DNA of 64,000 nucleotides from Hydrogenibacillus schlegelii. Its GTDB lineage: Bacteria; Bacillota; Bacilli; Thermicanales; DSM-22653. Position numbers and translations under genes: made by a program. The notes under the pieces are model-generated. The model was not told the DNA's origin, did no database searches, and saw nothing but the letters and a program-made list of their open reading frames with translations. The first letter of the stretch is position 1. Each line of letters begins with the position of its first letter. Shown one piece after another: positions 60,770 to 64,000 of this stretch. The DNA lies in contig NZ_JXBB01000045.1 of the NCBI RefSeq assembly GCF_001653195.1, positions 62,001 through 126,000 of the forward strand, written 5' to 3'.

Positions 60770-62022
60770 CGCTCGAGGCCGAGCTTACGGAAAAGCTCCG
60801 CCGGCTGGAGGAGGCGTCGCTTCTTCGCCGCCTCGCCGTCCGCGCGGGAGGGGTTCCGGAGATCGAAGAGGTGGGGGAGGACGGAAGCCGCACCCGGCTC
60901 CTCAACTTTTCGTCCAACGATTACCTCGGGCTCGCCGGTCACCCGGCGCTCAAGGCCGCCGCTTGCGAGGCCGCCGCCCGTTACGGCGCCGGCGCCGGGG
61001 CGTCGCGCCTCATCACCGGCCACGCGCCGTGGACGGCGGCGCTGGAGGCGGATCTCGCCGCCTGGCTGGAGAAAGATGCGGCGCTTCTTTTTTCCAGCGG
61101 CTATGCCGCAGGCGTCGGGACTTTGAGCGCCCTCATCGAACGGGACGACGTCGTCTTGAGCGACCGGCTGAACCATGCCAGCCTCGTCGACGGCATCCGT
61201 CTGTCGCGGGCCCGCGTCCGGCGCTACCGTCACAACGATCTTGCGCACCTGGAGGCGCTCCTAAAGGAGGTCCGGGAGCGCGAAGGAAAAAAGCGGGTGT
61301 GGATCGTCACGGAGTCGGTATTCAGCATGGACGGGGACGTGGCGCCGCTTCGGGAGATCGTCGAACTGAAAACACGCTACGGGGCCTATCTCGTCGTCGA
61401 CGAAGCCCACGCCGTGGGGCTTTTCGGCCCGCGCGGAGGCGGCGTGGCCGAAGCGCTCGGCGTCCTCGAGGCGATTGAGGTGTTCATCGGCACCCTGTCG
61501 AAAGCGCTGGGTGCGGTCGGCGGCTTTGTGGCCGGGAGCCGGCCGCTCATCGACTGGCTTGTGAACCGAGCGCGTTCTTTCATGTATTCGACGGCGCTTC
61601 CTCCGGCCGCGGTGGCCGCCGCCCGGGAGGGGCTTCGGATCGTGCAGGGAGAACCGGGGCGGAGGCGGCGGGCGCTCGGGAACGCGGCATGGTTTCGTGG
61701 CCGGCTGGAAGCGCTGGGCGCTTTGCGCATCGTCGCCCCCTTCGGCGAAAGCGGCGCGCCGCCCTTTGTCACGCCGATCGTCCCGATCGTCGTCGGCTCG
61801 GCCGGCCGGGCGTGCCGCGTCTCCGCGGCGCTTCGGGCACGGGGCATCCTCGCCGTCGCCATCCGGCCGCCGACGGTGCCGGACGGGACGGCGCGCCTCC
61901 GCTTTTCGGTCTCGGCGGCCCATTCGCCCGATGATCTCGCCCGCGCGGCGGAAGCGGCGGCCTGGGCGCTCGAGGCGGCGGCCGACAGAGGCGTCGGTGG
62001 AGGGACCTCGGGATGCGGCTGA
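60766..62022 (+). CDS. bioF: 8-amino-7-oxononanoate synthase
   Basis: A 418-residue alpha-oxoamine synthase condensing pimeloyl-thioester with alanine. 'NFSSNDYLGLAGHPALKAAA', 'GAGASRLITGHAPWTAALEA', 'HASLVDGIRLSRARV', 'VTESVFSMDGDVAPL', 'VVDEAHAVGLFGPRGGGVAE' and the PLP lysine in 'GTLSKALGAVGGFVAG'. Confidence 0.96.
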   Translation: MTLEAELTEKLRRLEEASLLRRLAVRAGGVPEIEEVGEDGSRTRLLNFSSNDYLGLAGHPALKAAACEAAARYGAGAGASRLITGHAPWTAALEADLAAWLEKDAALLFSSGYAAGVGTLSALIERDDVVLSDRLNHASLVDGIRLSRARVRRYRHNDLAHLEALLKEVREREGKKRVWIVTESVFSMDGDVAPLREIVELKTRYGAYLVVDEAHAVGLFGPRGGGVAEALGVLEAIEVFIGTLSKALGAVGGFVAGSRPLIDWLVNRARSFMYSTALPPAAVAAAREGLRIVQGEPGRRRRALGNAAWFRGRLEALGALRIVAPFGESGAPPFVTPIVPIVVGSAGRACRVSAALRARGILAVAIRPPTVPDGTARLRFSVSAAHSPDDLARAAEAAAWALEAAADRGVGGGTSGCG

Positions 62023-62804
62023 GGATGCTTTGGGTCTCGGGCTGGGGTTTTTCGGCCGAGGGCTTCCGTCCGGCCGCCGACTGCCTGCGGGTCCGCGGGG
62101 AGCGCCGGGCGGCGGGAGTGGACCATCGGTTTTTCGATTGGACGGCCGGCCGAACGCCGGAAGCGTTGCTCCGGGCGCTTAAGACGGCGCTCGTCGCGGT
62201 GCGGCAAGAGGCGGGGGATAAGGCGGATCCTAAACGGCGCGGGCGTGTGGCGGTCGTCGCGTGGTCGCTCGGGGCCCTGGCTGTGCTGAGCCTGGGGCCG
62301 GCGCTTTTAAACGGGATCGACGCCCTGGTGATCGTCGGCGGAACGCCGCGGTTTCTCCGGGCCCCGGACTGGCCGCACGGCTGGGACGCGCGGGCGCTCG
62401 AGCGGTTTCGCCGGCGGTTTGTCCGCCGTCCGATGGAGACGTTCGGGCGTTTTCTCCGGGATGTCTTCGGGGAAACCCCAGAATCGATCGAGCGGATCGC
62501 CCTGCCGGTCGCGGATCCGTCGGTCCAGGCATCGGCGATGGCCGGGCTCATGCTTCTCGAACGGCTGGACGCCCGAGAAGGGCTCGGGGATCTTCGGCTT
62601 CCGCTGTATATTTTGCATGGAGCGGAGGATGCCATCGTCCCGCTTTCTGCGGCTTCTGCGTTAAGGGAGCGTTTGCCGCAGGGGTCGCTTACGGTCTGGG
62701 AGACGGCGGGACATGCGCCGCACCTTGAGCGCCCGGCGGATTTTTGCGCATGGTTGGGGACATCGCTGCGGGAAGTCATGGATGGAGGTGAGCCGCGTCC
62801 ATGA
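62013..62804 (+). CDS. bioH: BioH-like pimeloyl-ACP methyl ester carboxylesterase
   Basis: A 263-residue alpha/beta hydrolase. Nucleophile Ser in 'VVAWSLGALAVL', acid Asp in 'ILHGAEDAIVP', His in 'WETAGHAPHLERP'. Set between bioF and bioC, it should release pimeloyl-ACP from its methyl ester, closing the BioC route. Function rests on context and triad; BioG or another esterase subfamily is possible. ATG 62013 overlaps the bioF end; ATG 62025 is an alternative. Confidence 0.8.
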   Translation: MRLRMLWVSGWGFSAEGFRPAADCLRVRGERRAAGVDHRFFDWTAGRTPEALLRALKTALVAVRQEAGDKADPKRRGRVAVVAWSLGALAVLSLGPALLNGIDALVIVGGTPRFLRAPDWPHGWDARALERFRRRFVRRPMETFGRFLRDVFGETPESIERIALPVADPSVQASAMAGLMLLERLDAREGLGDLRLPLYILHGAEDAIVPLSAASALRERLPQGSLTVWETAGHAPHLERPADFCAWLGTSLREVMDGGEPRP

Positions 62805-63607
62805 AGGAAGAGATCGACCGGCGCCTCGTCGCCCGCCATTTCGACCTGCACGCGCATGAATATGACGCGCATGCGGAGGTCCAGCGCGAGATGGCCGAGC
62901 GGCTGATGGCGCGTTTGGCCCGCGTGGAGGGGCCGCATCGGCCGCCCGTTCGGACCGTGCTCGACGTCGGCGCGGGGACGGGGGTGCTCACGCGCTTTTT
63001 GTTCGAGCGGTATCCCGAGGCGGAGATCACGGCGCTCGACATCTCCGAAGCGATGCTCTGGCGAGCCCGCGAGCGGCTCGGCACCGCCCGCGTGCGCTGG
63101 GTTCAGGCCGATGTGGAGACGTGGAGGTGTCCGCGCCGGTATGAGGTCATCGCCTCGAATGCGGCCTTTCAATGGTTGAGCCGTCCGTCCGAAGTCGTGC
63201 GAAAACTTTCCGGCTGCCTGGCGGACGGAGGGATGTTGGCGGTGGCGACCTTTGGGCCGCGGACGTTCTGGGAGCTGTTTTTCGCTTTTCGGCAGGCGGG
63301 GGACCCGGCGCCACGCCGCGGTCCGACGTTTCCGCCGATGCGCTTCTGGTCTGAGGCGATTCGCGCATGCGGCCTGAAGGTCGAGGTTCTGGAACGCGTC
63401 CGGGTACGCTGCGTTTATCCGAGCGTGCGCGATTTTTTGAAAACGGTCAAGAAGATGGGCGCCAGCCATGCGCCGAAAAGCGACCGACCGCTTCCGCGGC
63501 GCGTGCTGGCGCGGATGGAGGCGTGGTACAACGAAACGTTTGCCGTGCCGGGCGGCGTTCGGGCGACGTTTGAGGTGGTCATCGCGGTGGCGCAGAAACG
63601 CCATTAA
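62801..63607 (+). CDS. bioC: Malonyl-ACP O-methyltransferase
   Basis: A 268-residue class I SAM methyltransferase. 'HFDLHAHEYDAHAEVQREMA' is the BioC N-terminal signature; SAM motif 'VLDVGAGTGVLTRFLFERYP', 'ALDISEAMLWRARERL', 'VIASNAAFQWL' follow. It methylates malonyl-ACP to start pimelate synthesis. ATGA overlap with bioH; last gene of the operon. Confidence 0.92.
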   Translation: MKEEIDRRLVARHFDLHAHEYDAHAEVQREMAERLMARLARVEGPHRPPVRTVLDVGAGTGVLTRFLFERYPEAEITALDISEAMLWRARERLGTARVRWVQADVETWRCPRRYEVIASNAAFQWLSRPSEVVRKLSGCLADGGMLAVATFGPRTFWELFFAFRQAGDPAPRRGPTFPPMRFWSEAIRACGLKVEVLERVRVRCVYPSVRDFLKTVKKMGASHAPKSDRPLPRRVLARMEAWYNETFAVPGGVRATFEVVIAVAQKRH

Positions 63608-63619
63608 GGGAGATCTTTC

Positions 63620-64000
63620 CCTTGCCCGCCTCACTGGCTTTCTGAAGCAGCTGGCGCCTCAGAAAGTCGGACATTCGTCTTACCCGAGCTTAACCGTACA
63701 CGTCTTCGTGAGGGCGAACGTCCTGCTTATTCCCATACCGACGTGGTTAAAAGTTACGTCGGCATTCTCTGCCAGGGAAAAAGCGACTTCGACTCCTTAG
63801 AAACAGTGCGCGATGACGATGCATTTCTTCTCTCCTTAAATCTTGCCCATGTTCCTTCCAGCCCCACGGTTCGCCAGCGTCTGGATCAGGTGGCAGCATC
63901 CAAGCTTGGACAATGAAACGATATCCTCATCCGCACGGGGCTGGACCTCATTCAGCGCCTCCATGCCCCGCTGAGTGGGTGTAGTTTGATCAAAAGACGT
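63620..64000 (+). pseudogene. IS1380-like transposase remnant, cut by window end
   Basis: Translated pieces match the N-terminal part of an IS1380-type transposase: 'LTGFLKQLAPQKVGHSSYP' in one frame (about 63628-63690), then 'AYSHTDVVKSYVGILCQGKS' / 'DFDSLETVRDDDAF' / 'HVPSSPTVRQRLDQVAASKL' in another (about 63715-63913), and more after a TGA (63917-63919) to the end. One frameshift near 63700 and one nonsense codon make it a decayed copy. Composition is less GC-rich than bioC. Family assignment is by memory of conserved patterns. Confidence 0.55.

Overview
The window looks like chromosomal DNA from a GC-rich, endospore-forming, Gram-positive bacterium of the Bacillales. Three things support this. 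The gene order follows Bacillus subtilis over long stretches: spoIIB-maf-radC-mreBCD-minCD-spoIVFA-spoIVFB; trpEDCFBA-hisC-tyrA-aroA-(ypiB/ypiF)-qcrABC; and ypjC-mazG-dapB-mgsA-cca-birA. Sporulation genes are present. Shine-Dalgarno sites are strong and GTG/TTG starts are common. The high GC content, the small haem and quinol:cytochrome c genes and the bioC/bioH-type biotin operon fit a thermophilic relative such as Hydrogenibacillus; that name is an inference from overall character, not a measured match.

Layout. 1-15 kb: envelope and cell-shape block (lapA-like end, pilT, spoIIB-like, maf, radC, mreBCD, PBP2, minCD, rodA, spoIVFAB). 15-20.4 kb: an F420-0 glutamate ligase-like protein and pyruvate carboxylase, closed by a strong terminator, with a convergent uspA. 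21-23.4 kb: a decayed IS200/IS605 element (tnpA with a nonsense codon, tnpB lacking a catalytic segment) next to an AT-richer secreted protein. 23.5-25.7 kb: thiC under a TPP riboswitch. 26-27.1 kb: ytxG/ytxH. 27.1-38.1 kb: one long aromatic amino acid operon, headed by a leader with exactly eleven triplets at 5-nt spacing (a TRAP site) whose bases also pair with the 5' arm of the attenuator terminator. 38.2-41.6 kb: a possible small RNA, an unfamiliar amidohydrolase-like protein behind a sigma-E-like promoter, an ECF sigma factor with a likely membrane anti-sigma, an IDEAL-domain protein and YpiF. 41.6-44.6 kb: menaquinol:cytochrome c reductase, plus a small cytochrome c whose haem domain is a near-identical DNA duplicate of the qcrC tail. 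44.7-50.2 kb: ypjC, mazG, dapB, mgsA, cca, birA, without the bacillithiol genes found here in B. subtilis. 50.3-52.1 kb (minus strand): DUF3055, preceded by a c-di-AMP (ydaO-type) riboswitch with its own promoter and terminator, and a DeoR-type regulator with a cysteine-rich tail and a palindromic operator. 52.1-54.1 kb: an apparently intact IS607-type element. 54.1-57.2 kb: an EamA transporter and a soluble globin-coupled chemoreceptor with a C-terminal zinc-binding domain. 57.2-63.6 kb: bioBADFHC under a BirA operator that overlaps the promoter. 63.6 kb to the end: remains of an IS1380-like transposase.

Many genes overlap by ATGA/GTGA and probably form translationally coupled operons. Control is mostly by RNA: TPP riboswitch, c-di-AMP riboswitch and TRAP attenuator. 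Several otherwise conserved enzymes carry Gly/Ala/Pro/Arg-rich insertions. Very long antisense open frames are a by-product of the base composition and are not annotated.
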